From the NCBI GenBank assembly GCA_958298945.1, contig OY282607.1, positions 88,729,270 to 88,793,269 of the forward strand: a stretch of DNA of 64,000 bases, given 5' to 3'. Position 1 is the stretch's first letter. The number at the start of each line of letters is the position of its first letter. Source of the DNA: Atherix ibis. Lineage: Eukaryota > Arthropoda > Insecta > Diptera > Athericidae. The translations under genes and the position numbers were made by a program. Below the pieces are notes generated by a model. It was given only the letters and a program-made list of their open reading frames with translations. It searched no databases and had not been told where the DNA came from. Positions 11,261 through 23,607 of the stretch are shown piece after piece.

Positions 11261-13927
11261 GTCAAACTTGTAACATAGATTCACCAAGATTGCTCCAAAT
11301 ATCGGTGTTCAATTTTTTTATAACGCACTACAAAAACACAACTATGCTCTATAGGGTTTTTAGTTACTGAATGAGTTTGAAACTTATACTGAACGTCTGT
11401 CTCAGTGATGCCAGATGAGAGCACTCAATTATGCCAAGTCACTCTCGATAATGTCAGATTACGTTCAGCGATGACAGTCCCATTAATTTTCTGCTACATT
11501 TTATAAATTTTATAATATTTATTTTTTTGTAGTATATTTAAAAAATTTAATAAACCCAAATCATGGTTTTAAAAATAAAAACTTTTCAAAATTCTAATTT
11601 CAGTGGAAGTACTAATCGATACCGTAAGAGATTGTATCGGAAATGAAAGTATTCTTATTGTTGAGAAGGTCATGTATAGTATAAGGTCAATCATATACGT
11701 AAATATATAAGTAACATGAATGTTTTCATATATCATATTATATAATGAATAAAGTTCATTTAAAGCCTTTCGCCTTTCACCTTTTACTTTGTCTCTTTTG
11801 GATCATCTCATCCTTCTAATGAATAGCGGGCGGTACAATTCCACAATATCTAAAACACATAAGCTTAAGAGTTTATTCGAAATTAATTCAGACAATGATA
11901 AAAAGAGTATACAATAAAATATTGTAAAAATAACAAAAGTACTAACATGAAAATTAACAATGAATAGTCATTGTCGACTTAAGTAAATTTTGTTGAAAAT
12001 CCTATCTTAATAACACCTACGCGAAATCCATTAATATTCCCCACACCTTCAGTCTTAAAACAAAGCTGCACAAAAAGAATACGATGATCTGTAGAAAGGT
12101 GAAAATCGATTACGAAAATATATTTCCAGAATAGCAAACCATCATAAACGTTCATATTCAGAATGATGCCATCATCGCATCTTCTTTTGTGGAGCACTTA
12201 TTTCCAGTTGTTCGAGAATGTTCTCTTCATTTTTAAAAGTAAAATATAAAATAAAATAAAAAACAAAAAAAAAGAACATAAGAGAATAGAGAATATTTTT
12301 TAAAGATGTTCTTTTTTTTTATATGTGATCTTAAACGAAGAAAATATTAATAATCTTTGTAGCAGCAAGCCAAACCGATGTCGTACACATGACTGAGAGA
12401 TGAGATCTGATCAGAATGTGCTCGTGGGTGTGCCCAACTTTCTACATTGTCAACGTTTAAAGGTAAGACACCGAAAAATGATCCGTCTAACTGGCGTTCT
12501 TGCTTAAATGGAACTAAAGAACATATACCCCCAAAAATCATTGAATAAAAAAATAAAAATGTGAAACTAATTTTTTGTATACTTGTAAGTGAACTCTTCC
12601 AGGATCCAATTACGTGACGCAACAATTGAAAATTAATTTGAGCAACTCCTCCATGGTATTGTTCTTTGATGGAATCTATCCGTCATTCGAGTTGAAGATG
12701 TTCTCCATGATCAGAGGGCCCCGCTTTTTGATGTTTTCATTTCTTGTATATTTTCTTAAAGTTTCTTCTTATTTTGAAATGTTATTCTTCTTATAAGAGT
12801 GTATGGTAACTGATATATAGTATTGAGGGGTTAACTTGTTCGTTTGTAAGTTAAAAACGATTGCCCAAATGATCTTTAACCTTGACGCCAATTTATCTTG
12901 AACAATTAATAAAGATTGTCTACACAAAATCATTTTCTACTATTCAAAATTGATATTAATTTTGTGAACTCTTTGAAATGGTCTATTTTATTTTTAACGA
13001 TGAGGACTATCGATTCATTTGTGCTGTGATGTAATTGAAAATTGTTTCTAATCTTATCGATTTAATTTGTATATTAATTCTTCGGATTATTTTTGGTTTT
13101 CATTTGCAATTTTTATGTTTTCGAAATATTTTTTTTGGGTAGTCTTAAACCAACTATGCTTATAGATACATTATTAAAAATATCAGAAATAAATTCGTTA
13201 ACTTTAGTTTTAAGTTTTGAAATTAATATTGTCAGTTACCTTTAAATCGCTACATATCTGATCTTATAAAATAGATTTTCCAAAACACCTACCAATAAAA
13301 ATGATTCAAGGAATAAGATAAATAATATTGGGCTAAGGTCCTTACTTTCAACTCTACTTTTCAACAAATACCATTATACTCTATCGCGATCACCTTTCAT
13401 ATACGATCATTTCCTACATACAGAAATGATTTTTTTTACCAGTTCCTGAAGCAAACTCCCTTGACCCCTTAAGCTATAGTTCTTCCTTGAGGTTACTTAA
13501 AAGTTTTAACATTATTCAGTAATTAAGGATACTTGCTATTAAACGTTTTTTAATGACGCTAAGCGTTTTGGAGATCCGAGGAGGAGTAAAAGATGAACTT
13601 TGCTCAGGGAAACCTACAATCTCAAAAATCTATAAAAAATATATCCAGTAAAGTTAAAATTGAAGGTCCTTGAAGAGACTCAGAGTATTAGAGCAATGTT
13701 CCGCTATAGCAATACTCCCTGTCAATTGGCTATTTCCATCGATGGAGAAAGGTATTTCTGTGGTTCTCTAGTCCCTCTATTTGGCTGATAAAGTCCGTTT
13801 GACTTTCTCAATTTTTGAAAGGAGTCTAACTATTAGGCTCAAAGGTACTTGAAAGGAATTTAACTGAGAAGCTCAGAACAATTTGCAGCGTTAAATTTTT
13901 TCAAGAACAAAAAATTAAGCAAAAAAT
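11261..13927. other. Intergenic; two unrecognised minus-strand frames
   Basis: Open minus frames of 72 and 92 codons lie at 11979-12197 and 12347-12625. The second contains the readable segment QLDGSFFGVLPLNVDNVES. Neither resembles a family I know and no splice signals connect them convincingly. A GC-raised patch at about 13540-13900 has no continuous frame. The rest is AT-rich. Confidence 0.35.
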
Positions 13928-14035
13928 ACGAGGGGTAATAAACAGTTTTGGTCATTTGCCAAAAGGATCAAAAATTACGACTAATTATTTAAAAAAACAG
14001 ACAAGGTCAATTCTTTTGCGGATCACTTTACTGCA

Positions 14036-14080
14036 ACTCCTCTCTTCCGGACTGTACCTTAAAATTCGGAAGAGAGGAGT
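14036..14080. repeat. Perfect 14-bp inverted repeat (hairpin)
   Basis: ACTCCTCTCTTCCG at 14036-14049 and its exact reverse complement at 14067-14080, with a 17-bp loop. It lies immediately outside the readable 3' end of the mariner at 14095-15313, where the expected terminal repeat is missing. Confidence 0.9.
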
Positions 14081-14094
14081 TCCGGCACCTCCTA

Positions 14095-15313
14095 CACCTT
14101 ATTTAGTCAAAAAAACATGTTTTTTTTTTATAGAAAGCTAAAATAAATTTATTCAAAGTACTTGCCCTCGTTAGTTACATATTTCTCCCATCTGTCGGGC
14201 AATTTGTGGATACCACGCCAAAAAAAAATTACTTCTCTTTCGAGGCAAACCACTCATCAAGCCATTTTCGGACGTCTTGTGAAGAATCGAAGTGCTGCTC
14301 AGAGAGCGCGTGGCCCATCGACGAAAACAGGTGGTAGTCGGAAGGGGCCAGGTCTGGTGAATAAGCAGAGTGGGGTAGCACCTCCCAGTTGAGTGTCTCC
14401 AAGTAGTTTCGGACCATTTTTGACGTGTGTAAAGGTGCGTTGTCGTGGAGGAAAATCAGCTTGTCATGTCTTTGTTGATAATCCGTCCTTTTTTCACGCA
14501 GAACACGGTGCAATTTGATCAGTTGTTGGTGGTAGCGGTGGGCATTGACAGTTTCACCAGGTTTCAATATATCATGGTAGACGATGCCCTGCTGATCCCA
14601 CCAAACGCACAGCATCGGGGAAGATGTTGATGGTTGGCCGGGTCAACCCACGATTTCTTGCGTTTAGGATTCTCAAAATATATCCACTTTTCATCGCCTG
14701 TCATAATCCGATGCAGGAAAGACTTCCTTTTTTGTCTGGCGAGCAAGATTTCACATGTGTTTTGGCGTCGCTCCATCTGGCTATCTTTCAAGTTATGCGG
14801 CACACATTTTCCGATCTTTTCAATCTACCTCATGGCACACAGACGCATGGAAATGGCTGATTGAGTAACACCCTATTGCTCCGCGAGCATTTTTTGCGAT
14901 TGGGTATCATCTTCGTCCAAAAGAGCTTGCAATTGATGGTCCTTAACTTTCCTAGACCGATTTTTACGCTTCTTGTCCCACAAGTCAAAATAAAGCAATA
15001 TCGGCACGTTGTTTCCGATAGGGCACTGTCACTATAGGCCTTCATAAGTATTCTATGCAATTCGGCAGCCAATTTCTTCAAATTGAAGCAGAAAATCAGA
15101 GCTTTCCGCATATGCTCTTTTTCTGGCAGAAAACTAGATATGATTACCAAAGGAAAAATGTATGTTGTTGTACAAAATTGCTGACAATGTGCACTGATTA
15201 ATATTGATAGATGTCAAACTCATAAAAAAAAAAGTATGGCGTGCTTATTATAGTTTACTACGCTTACTCACGCCATCTATGACCAAATAGCGGATTTAGG
15301 CTTATACCCCTGG
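14095..15313 (-). mobile_element. Mos1-like (mauritiana-type) mariner, 3' terminus lost
   Basis: The element runs on the minus strand. Its 5' terminus is at 15313, next to TA (15314-15315), and reads CCAGGGGTATAAGCCTAAAT inward, matching the 5' end of the sister copy at 36490. Untranslated sequence is also shared with that copy (TTTGGTCATAGATGGCGTG and further). At the other end homology with the sister copy stops at about 14095, after the poly-T/GTCAAAAAAAC stretch, and the expected 3' inverted repeat is absent. The end is therefore truncated or replaced, next to a perfect hairpin. Confidence 0.8.
14180..15150 (-). pseudogene. Mos1-like mariner transposase, frameshifted
   Basis: This is a cut-and-paste DD34D transposase read on the minus strand. 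The N-terminal part reads FLPEKEHMRKALIFCFNLKK (start around 15130). The middle reads QMERRQNTCEILLARQKRKS and TGDEKWIYF with the first catalytic Asp. The C-terminal part (14229-14615) reads MLCVWWDQQGIVY, FLHDNAPLHT with the second Asp and YSPDLAPSDYHLF with the third Asp, 34 residues later. All three catalytic residues survive, but the gene is split over at least three frames and a stop follows FASKEK. The ERRxNTCEILLxR and NPKRKKSWVDP blocks are typical of the mauritiana subfamily that contains Mos1. It cannot be active as it stands. Confidence 0.85.
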
Positions 15314-15599
15314 TATTGTAGGACGTTCAATTTTCTATGGCTCAAATAAATTTTCGTACTCCCTAACACTTAAACTTTCGACTTGTTTATTACACCCGAC
15401 TCCGATAAATATACCATCAACATACTTTCGCTTCTAGATAAAACAAAGCTCCTAAAAGGCTAGTTTTGCAGTACAAGAACGCAACCTGAGACGATCTAAA
15501 CAGCTTCTTTGGAAGATTTAACTGGTCACTATGTTTTCTCAATACTGACGTGGATGCTGCCAATATTATTTTACTTGGTACGAAATACTTCATTCCACA

Positions 15600-16780
15600 T
15601 AAAATAAAGAGTGTCAGGCCAAATGGCAAACTGTGGTTTGACCAAAAGTATAAAAAGGCGATTGGGGAAAAAAAAGTTAAGCTTCCGGTCTTCTGAGGAA
15701 AACCAGAAGACGTTTAAAGAAAACAAAAATGACTGCAATGCTCTTATACGATGCGCTACATTTTTTAATCACCAAAAGATGCGGAAGAGTCCTTAGAGAT
15801 CAGCAGGTCTAGATGGTTTGTCCCCCATAATTCTTAGAAAGCGTCCTTTTACAATATCAAAACTACTGCGTTGGCTTTTCTATCTATCCTTTTCTTCTGG
15901 AATTTGTCCGCATAGAAGGGAAACATCATTCGTTCAACCAATTCCCAAAAAAGGCAAGTCCTGTTCCCCCTTCAATTACACTTTTCACTAATATTGCTGC
16001 TTTCTAAGGTCATAGAAATACTCATAAACTATCAGCTAATTCAATATCTTGAATCAAAGACACTCCTCAGCGAACGTCAATATGGTTTCCATACCAATAG
16101 ATCCACTGGTGATTTGATAGTATATCAAGCTGAAAAGTGGAACCACACTATCCATTTCTCTGGAGAGTGTAGGCTTATTGCACTTGATATTTCAAAGGCA
16201 CCTGACAGAGTTCCTCAAATGAATTGGAAACTATCCTTCGGACCATTCAGTGCAAGTGGTTTTAGATGGCTTCAGGTCTGCAATCCACCAAATAAATGCT
16301 GGTGTTCCCCAGGGTTGGATTCTATCGCCGACCAATTTTATAATTTTCAAAAATTATCTCTTATCTGTAACTTCTGATCCAATCAACGTTTTCATTGTTA
16401 ACAGGCTATGGCAATGGAACGAAAGGTTTGACTTTAACTGATCAAGTCAATCCATACAAGACATATATGTGCCCCAAGCTGTAATACAATTCCCATTTAT
16501 GGGCAGGCGCTTCTGAAACGTCATTGCACTTACTAGATGGTATACAAAATCAAGCAATAAAATTAATAGGAGACAAAAATATTGCGGAGTCATTAGACTC
16601 TGTCTTTTCTTATTTTATCGTATTTTCCATAAATAATATTCTGAAGAATTGGATAGTTGCATTCACCAAGAATAAACATCAGTTTACCCTGAATCCTCTT
16701 TTCAGACGTATTGTAGAATGTCGATACTATTTTTTTAACCGTTCACCTAGAATGTGGAATATTCTGCTTTACTAGATTTT
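15600..16780 (+). pseudogene. Non-LTR reverse transcriptase relic (RSTGDL type)
   Basis: A degraded retrotransposon coding region on the plus strand. In order: a pre-RT segment (about 15615-15790, WFDQKYKKAIGEKK-like, then CNALIRCA); SAGLDGLSPIILRKRP at about 15802; PIPKKG-like sequence near 15940; LSERQYGFHTNRSTGDL and LIALDISKAPDRV at 16060-16215; a frameshift near 16250; then INAGVPQGWILSPTNF (about 16297-16350). The FADD/YADD catalytic block is absent, and the next readable block is WAGASETSLHLLDGIQNQAI at about 16500, so about 100 codons are deleted. It ends with RSPRMWNILL at 16760. The clade is not certain. The RSTGDL signature separates it from the Jockey copies elsewhere in the window. 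Confidence 0.8.
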
Positions 16781-16792
16781 CCCAAATTATTA

Positions 16793-16866
16793 AAATCGAC
16801 AACTTTTTAAGACCAAAGTGCACCAACATCAACTTTTCCCAAATCGACAACTTTTTAAGACCAAAG
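16793..16866. repeat. Tandem duplication, period 48 bp
   Basis: AAATCGACAACTTTTTAAGA starts at 16793 and again at 16841, each followed by CCAAAG. It directly follows the reverse transcriptase relic and may come from its 3' untranslated tail. Confidence 0.8.
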
Positions 16867-16869
16867 AAG

Positions 16870-19021
16870 TGATTTATAAGAAAAATAAAAAAATTCAGTA
16901 GAGAAAACGCCTCCCCCAATGCATAGCTATCCAAGTGAATTTCTTAAGAGGAGAGCCATCAGTGTCACTAGTTTTAAGTCACATACCATATGTTCGATGG
17001 GATGCAAGTAGAATTTTTACTCCACTTTCGAAATAATTTAAGTGTAAAATTGTTGTATAAATTTACTCTCACATAAATATAAGCAAAATCGTATAAATAA
17101 TTACAATACTTAAGGTCAGTTTTCAGTTCATTAACTCTTATTACCAAATGTGCCATAAAAACTAAAAGGACATAAAGTGAATATTTTTTCACTCAACAAA
17201 AAATGCTTCTCCTATAATTACTGTATACAAAAAAAAAACCATAATAAATATCATAAATGAAAACAATTTAATTATTCCCCATTGAAATACTAAATAACAA
17301 GAAAATACAATTTATTAAAAATCATAAATTAGTTTGACCATAAAAGTGACCCTAACAAAATATTTTTCTATATGACAATAAACTTATTCAAATAATAACA
17401 GAATACTTAACCCTATCTGAAGAGTAAAAATATAATCAAATAAATTAACATTCCAACAGTATTTATAACAATAAAAAGGATTCTTTGTATCTTTCATATC
17501 TTTATATATCCTTTTACTTTTATATATAATAACAATGCTTTTCCTTGTATGAGAATCTATCGTTTCAGAAACATTTGAGATGATTGCGGTTAGAATGAAG
17601 AAATTGAGAATGTTCTATCGAAATGACTGAGTATATAGCATAATCTGGGAATGCTGCTCGATTTAATCATACAAAATTGAATTGAAACCGAAAATTTCAT
17701 TATAAGTGACCGAATGTCAAATAAACAGAAAATGATGTCAATTGTAATGACTTACCCAGGGACTTGGTATGTGCTCGTTGATGAAATAGGTTTGCCATTA
17801 AATAAGTTGGCCAGAGTGAGACACTAACTGGGGTGAAGGCTGAAAGAAGTTAGTAAGTCAAATGTCAGAGAATGGGTGACAAGGACTATGCGAATTATAT
17901 AAAAGTTTTGAGCCATGGTCAAGTAATGTCAACAGAAGCATTCAACGAACCAACAAGCAATTAAGAAAACTGAATAAGCAAAAACAAAAGACATGGCCAC
18001 TTGTTCTAATGTGCCAAAATACACATATGTCCATTACTGGCAATGACTACTTCTGCCCAATTCAGGAATAGCATACCATCCATCTCTTCTGGTTCCCTTC
18101 TCCATGAGTACTGACTGACTTCAGAGTAATGGATTTCATGTTTTGGGATTAAAAGTTCCAAAAATACGTCATTCCCAATAACGTTGTGCATGTTTGGCAA
18201 AACTAATATCGTTGGAGCCATAGTAATAGCTATACACGATAGCCGGCAGGGCATCTGCTTTTGGTTTTCTACAGAGTTTTGAAAGGATACTACATTAACC
18301 ATAACCAGGACTGTCAGGCAATAAGAGCACAGCACTTGTGTTGATCCTGAAACTATTAGATCTGCTGCTTGAAAACAATAATCGACCACTGTACAATGTT
18401 TTCAGTGGTTGGCGATGCTGATGCAGATCTAAAACTTCAAAATTCCTAAATGACTCTGTATGGATATGCACTTTTGTGCAAATTCTCATAGACAATTACA
18501 GTTTACCATACTGGAAAATGCAAAAAGTCGCAACTATACTTACATGAAAATAACTGAGACCACTTCTGAGGAAATGAAAACTTGAACAAAATAGTAAAAA
18601 CCATTATTACATGTTTTTGAAAAACGCAAAATATTTTAGAAATATGAATATTTGTTGAAAACTGCAACCACACAAATTCAATGTAATTAAGTTATTTTAT
18701 CAGACCATAATTCTGTGTTTTGTTAACCAAATACTTAAAAAAAATTATATATTTTGGTCAAATTTTATCAAAACTGACTTTAATTTTGATGAAAAAAAAA
18801 CGGAAAAATTATTTATAAGAAAACACCTGAAAAAGGTACATTAATGAATATAATATGAAAAAAAAACTTCACGAACTTCAGTATTTGACAAAACTATATC
18901 ATCCAATTGGAAAAAAAATTCCCTTTTGTCTTGAATTATGATAGCTAGTAAGACTTAAAATACTCGAAGCAATTAATAGCTACTTAAACTATAGAACTAA
19001 CGTTCAAAAATTATAACTGAT
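16870..19021. other. Intergenic; unrecognised minus-strand frames at 18006-18495
   Basis: Mostly AT-rich. The interval 17990-18500 is richer in G+C and carries two overlapping minus frames of 127 and 66 codons. The longer one has a hydrophobic stretch (VLCSYCLTVLVMVNVVSF) and ends SNGHMCILAH. I recognise no family. It could be a decayed exon or part of an unknown transposon. Confidence 0.3.
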
Positions 19022-20150
19022 AGTATTTTATTAATATTTAACGTGTCATATCTGTCCTTAAACATAAAACTAGGGATCGCCTATAACCGTAAGAATTGAT
19101 TTATGCTCAATCAGCACAATGCCAAACCTGATTAGCGATTACCAATAAACTACCAGTTGCAGGCTGATTGGCCCAAGTATTGATGGCAAAGCTGTAAGAC
19201 CGTATCCGCCATATGGGCATTAAACATAGCCAGTGTGTCTTATACGATATATTGTACCCGATTCCAGTGGCGCCAATTTTTCTTTTAAGACTACTTCGGT
19301 TTGTACGCCACTCATTAAGATACGCTAAGAAATTTTAAAAATTCTAGGCTACCTTAAGCTAGCTCAGATAACCTGGTTCACCAAAAGCCAAAAGTGCAAA
19401 TGGAATCAGTCATGGTCTATCACCCAGTTATACCCATCCTGTGTGTCATTCACACAATCAGTCATTCATTATTCTAGGTCTTATTTTAGACAGCGCTACG
19501 ACAGACCTGTTCAGACATTCATAAAGCTCCTTCAGGGATAACGCTCGACAAATATTCACACTATCACCATTCACTATAGTACTCTATGTAGTCAGATTCC
19601 CATATAGGAAGCACTCGGTGAGAAGATCTCCTCAGCCGCACCACAAAGATATCTGGCACCCGCAGCCAGTCCATGCCTATATAAAAAGTCATTCATGTTG
19701 CTATGTCCCAAGGAGCACACCAAATTTGAAACCACACTCATATACAAGTGTACCTGACATTTCCACTCTCATCCCATTGCCGTTGCCACAATTCTTACAT
19801 TTTCTCCAGGACCAGTACCCGCTGCGGGCATGGACCATAATGCTGAACCTCTTCACCCATAACTGGATAATCAGAAAGCGGGATGACTCTCCGGAGGTGG
19901 TAGTGGTTACTTCAGTGCAGAACCTCCAGGTCTCACAAGATTTCTCCCATAAGTAGTTCCATCGCATTGGTTGACAGGGATGTGCATACTTAAAACCAAA
20001 CGCTGCCCTGAATTAATCTCTTTTCTTGCGTACTAGTAATAAATAGTGTTACCCCAGATACACGGTGCACATGCAGCATACAGAACAATTATTCCGTATG
20101 AAACAGAAATTATACTACCCTGAACCTTAAATCTCACTCCTTGTGCAATA
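19022..20150 (-). pseudogene. R1-like non-LTR retrotransposon, 3' part
   Basis: This interval aligns by eye with 44873-45897 and 52983-53912 over several shared nucleotide blocks, for example the 3' tail ATTTAACGTG...ATAAAAC, TTCGGTTTGTAC(T/G)CC(G/A)CTCATT and the AAAGTGCAA segment. All three lie on the minus strand. In the better copy the same region encodes the WQRRWDE...WTHMFI segment found downstream of the RT in R1-type elements. Here only scraps are readable (minus frame 19701-19967). Beyond 19985 the homology fades, but an R1-like VLYAACAPxIWG phrase near 20050-20110 suggests the element continues to about 20150 or more. No open reading frame survives. Confidence 0.6.
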
Positions 20151-20510
20151 GCCGTACCAGCATATGAATAAGAAAAGCCACAGCTCCCTGTGCGTACTAG
20201 ACCCCGACCGACTACAATCGATTTTTGGGTGGCCTACCGGGATTTTCATCAACATCCGTACATTACTTTTCTCTGATCTATTTGCACCAATTATATTAAC
20301 TCATTCAGACACCTTATCTCAACCTTAAAACTGACAGTACATTAATAAGCACATTTGGACTTAGAGACTAAAAATCTGATATTCTACCGAGCCTGTCAAC
20401 TGCCGTCGTTCCCAATGCATTTAGTCAGGAGTTCTTTAAATGCTTCTTATTATGTTTGGAATAGTGTTATACTATAAAATAATGATCCTCAGAGAGATTC
20501 TCCAGTAATA
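20151..20510. other. Junction region between R1-like relic and DD41D transposon
   Basis: No gene. It may contain further decayed upstream sequence of the R1-like element on the minus strand. TA at 20509-20510 is the proposed target duplication of the next element. Confidence 0.4.
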
Positions 20511-20619
20511 TGGGGTGGTCCATTTTGCGGTTGAATCTTGAACCACTATTTATTTGAAGTACTTGAGTGTTAAATGTCATCACGAATTGACAGATTGTTA
20601 GTTGAAAGTCTGAATTTTA

Positions 20620-21712
20620 CGAAATGTGTGGTAATCCATATGCTTGAAGAAAACTAAAAAATACTGAGAACTTACTTCCACATTGGTGAGTCTGCAACCC
20701 AAACTGTGCGAAAATTTAAAAAAAATGAGCAAAGATCGAATTTCATCACGTCAACTTTTGGACAAATTCGTGAAGCGAGTTCGCGAAACTGGTTTGTTGG
20801 TTACCAAAGCAACTAGTTCCCGCTCTAATATAGTTCGTACGACCGAGAATATTGCCGCCGTTGCTGAAAATGCCAGTGATCATGCATCAATATCAACTCG
20901 TCACCGTTCTCAGGAATTAAACATTTCTCGTACTTCTCTGTTGAGAATTTTGCACAAAGCCCTCGGTATGAAAGCTTACAAAGTTCAATTAGTCCAACAA
21001 CTAAAGCCGCATGACCATCCGATGTGTTCTCGGTTCGCCCAATGGGCTCAAGATCAATTGGCCGAAGATGAGCATTTTTACCGAAAAATCATCTTTTTGG
21101 ATGAGGCCCATTTCCACCTCGGTGGGTATGTCAACAACCAAAATTGTCGCATCTGGGGCTCAGAAAATCCATACGTCACCATGAAAAAGCCGATGCATCC
21201 ACAACGAGTCACGGTTTGGTGCGGATTTTGGACTGGAGGCACCATTGGCCCCTTTTTTCTTCAAAAACGATGAAGGAGCCGCCGTTACGGTCAATGGTGA
21301 GCGCTATCGTGGCATGCTCAACGAATTTTTATTTTCAAAAATTGAAGAGAATAGCATGAACGACATTTGGTTTCAACAGGACGGGGCCACTTACCACACA
21401 GCCAACGTAACAATCCAACTTTTGGGCACTGCTTTCGAAAACGGAATAATCAGCCGAAATTCTGATGTAAATTGGCTGCCTCGGAGGTGTGATTTGAGCC
21501 CGTTAGATACTTCTCTATGGGAAGCGGTTAAGGATAAATGTTTCGTAAGCCATCCAGAGACAATTGAGGTCTTGAAACCCGAAATCAAATTTGCCATTGA
21601 AGAGATACAGGCCCAGACAATCGAAAATGTACTGAAAAATTGGATCGAGCGAATGGGGTACTGTAAGGCCAGCCGTGGCAGTCATTTAAATGATGTTGTG
21701 TTTCATTCTTAA
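20620..21712 (+). pseudogene. DD41D transposase with two frameshifts
   Basis: A DDE transposase of the Tc1/mariner superfamily. An N-terminal helix-turn-helix segment is readable from about 20620 (VIHMLEEN, then ESATQTVRKFKK), then the frame shifts into the long frame starting near 20715 (SSRQLLDKFVKRVRETG). The catalytic core shows FLDEAHFHLGGYVNNQNCRI (first Asp), a frameshift in the T-run at about 21251-21256, FQQDGATYHTA (second Asp) and RRCDLSPLDTSLWE (third Asp). I count 41 residues between the second and third Asp, hence DD41D, a spacing described for the rosa group. The C-terminus reads SRGSHLNDVVFHS and stops at 21712. All catalytic residues are intact, so the gene is only lightly damaged. 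Confidence 0.88.
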
Positions 21713-21724
21713 ATTTCAAGATTC
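21711..21724. repeat. 14-bp target-site duplication, left copy
   Basis: AAATTTCAAGATTC here is identical to 25302-25315 and brackets the Jockey element. The left copy begins inside the TAA stop codon of the DD41D transposase. Confidence 0.92.
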
Positions 21725-23607
21725 CACCCACAATGGGGCTGTCGAGAATCCGCGTGGGATTATTTTTCATCAAGTGCTTTCATCCACTCCCTACCAAGTC
21801 ATCCCTCCTCCGACTTCCACTTACTGGCCAACTTCCCGATCTAAGCTCCCTGACTTCTAGATTACTTTATAAATAGTCCCATATATTCCTCCAATATTAA
21901 AATTATTTCACTCCTAGATCTTCACTCCGTTCATAGCCCTGTTTTACTAGTCTTCGATTCCCAATCCACTCCAAAAGTAAATGCGCCGAGACTTATTAAT
22001 GAACCAATTGATTGGGAATTATTCAGACATTATATTGACGAGCATTAAGACTCACGATAAAGCTTAAAAACAGAACAAGAACTAGATGACACGGTACACA
22101 AGTTTACATGTTTATTACAAAACGCTACAGCCTTTTCTCAAAAAAGTAAAAACTCGAAATCTACACAAAACCTGGCAAATCAACCATTAACAATTATGCG
22201 TCTTATTGCAGAAAAACGAAAAGCAAGAGCTCATTGGCAACATACAAGAATGCCCAACGACAAAACCAAACTGAACAAACTGCAAAAAGAACTACATGAC
22301 GAAATCACAAAATACAATACAGAACGTTTTAGAAACTACACTTCAACCCCAATGAAAAACAGAACTTTGCGGACTGCTACAAGACAAATACTATCTTATA
22401 GAAAAACAAAGCTCCTTTTACGAATAAACTGACGGAACCTGGGCCAAAAAACCATAAAGCAGACGCTGTTGCTGAACACCTTGCACAAACATTTACTCCA
22501 CATGAGGACATATTAGACACGACTCATTGCACTATAATCGAGACGCAACTCTCCATTCCCTTACCCATGAGTCTTCCCCCAAAGACAATCACTCATTCCG
22601 AAGTTACCAATTTAATCAAGCTCCTTCCCAAAAACAAAGCTCCTGGCTATGATCTGATTACCTCCAATATAATCCAACAACTCCCTAAAAGAGTAATAGT
22701 TTTCCTTGCCACAATATATAACTCCATCCTTAGAACAACACATTTCCCAATCCTCTAGAAATTTGCCATCATTAAAATGATTCCGAAGCCCAATAAACCA
22801 ATAAACCGCCACACTTCCTACAGGCCAATAAGTGTCCTTCCAGTACTCTCAAAAATCTTTCCAAAAAATCGTCCTTCGCCACTTACATCCTCTACTGGAA
22901 TCTTCAAATTTAATTCTTAATCACCAGTTTGGCTTCCGTGCCGAACACTCCACTACCCAGCAGTGTCATCGATTTCATTGCATCCTCTTTAGAAAGAAAA
23001 GAGTACTGTCCCGGTGTGTTTCTTGATATAAGTCAAGCTTTTGATACAGTTTGGCACCCGGGTCTAGTCTGGAAACTGAAGAGATTCCTTCCTTCCACCT
23101 ATTTCCTAATCCTAAGATCATTCCTTTCTAACCGACACTTTCAAGTACATGAATCCAACGAACTCTCCAATATCTCTCCGATATTGGCTGGGGTTCCTCA
23201 GGGTAGCATTCTTGGACCCATCCTCTACAAGATTTACACATCCGATGTCCCAATCTGCCCTAATACCTTCTTTGCTACATACGCCGATGATACGGCTTGC
23301 CTTGCATCTAGCGACAATCCCCAATATGCTTCCGAAACTCTCCAAATCCAAATCCAAATCCTCCAAAACTGGATACTAAATGGAGAATAAAAATTTTTCT
23401 AACTTTCACTGTCCGTCGTGAGAGATGCCCTCCCATATACCTTAATGGCAATGCCATACCACAACACACCGAAGCTCGGTACCTAGGACTGAACTTAGAC
23501 AAAGGCCTGACATGGAATCCACATACAAGACTTAAAAGACGATACCTAAAGCTACTTCGACTTCTAGACAAACGTTCCAAACTTACTATAGACAGCAAGG
23601 TATTATA

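Noticed and set aside
13928..13960. TACGAGGGGTAATAAACAG as a mariner terminal repeat
   Set aside because: It resembles mariner ends but I found no inverted partner within several kb and no transposase attached to it.
14445..14864. Several plus-strand frames of 61-78 codons
   Set aside because: Antisense shadows of the Mos1-like transposase on the minus strand.
19618..19956. 112-codon plus-strand frame
   Set aside because: It is antisense to the R1-like relic and has no independent support.
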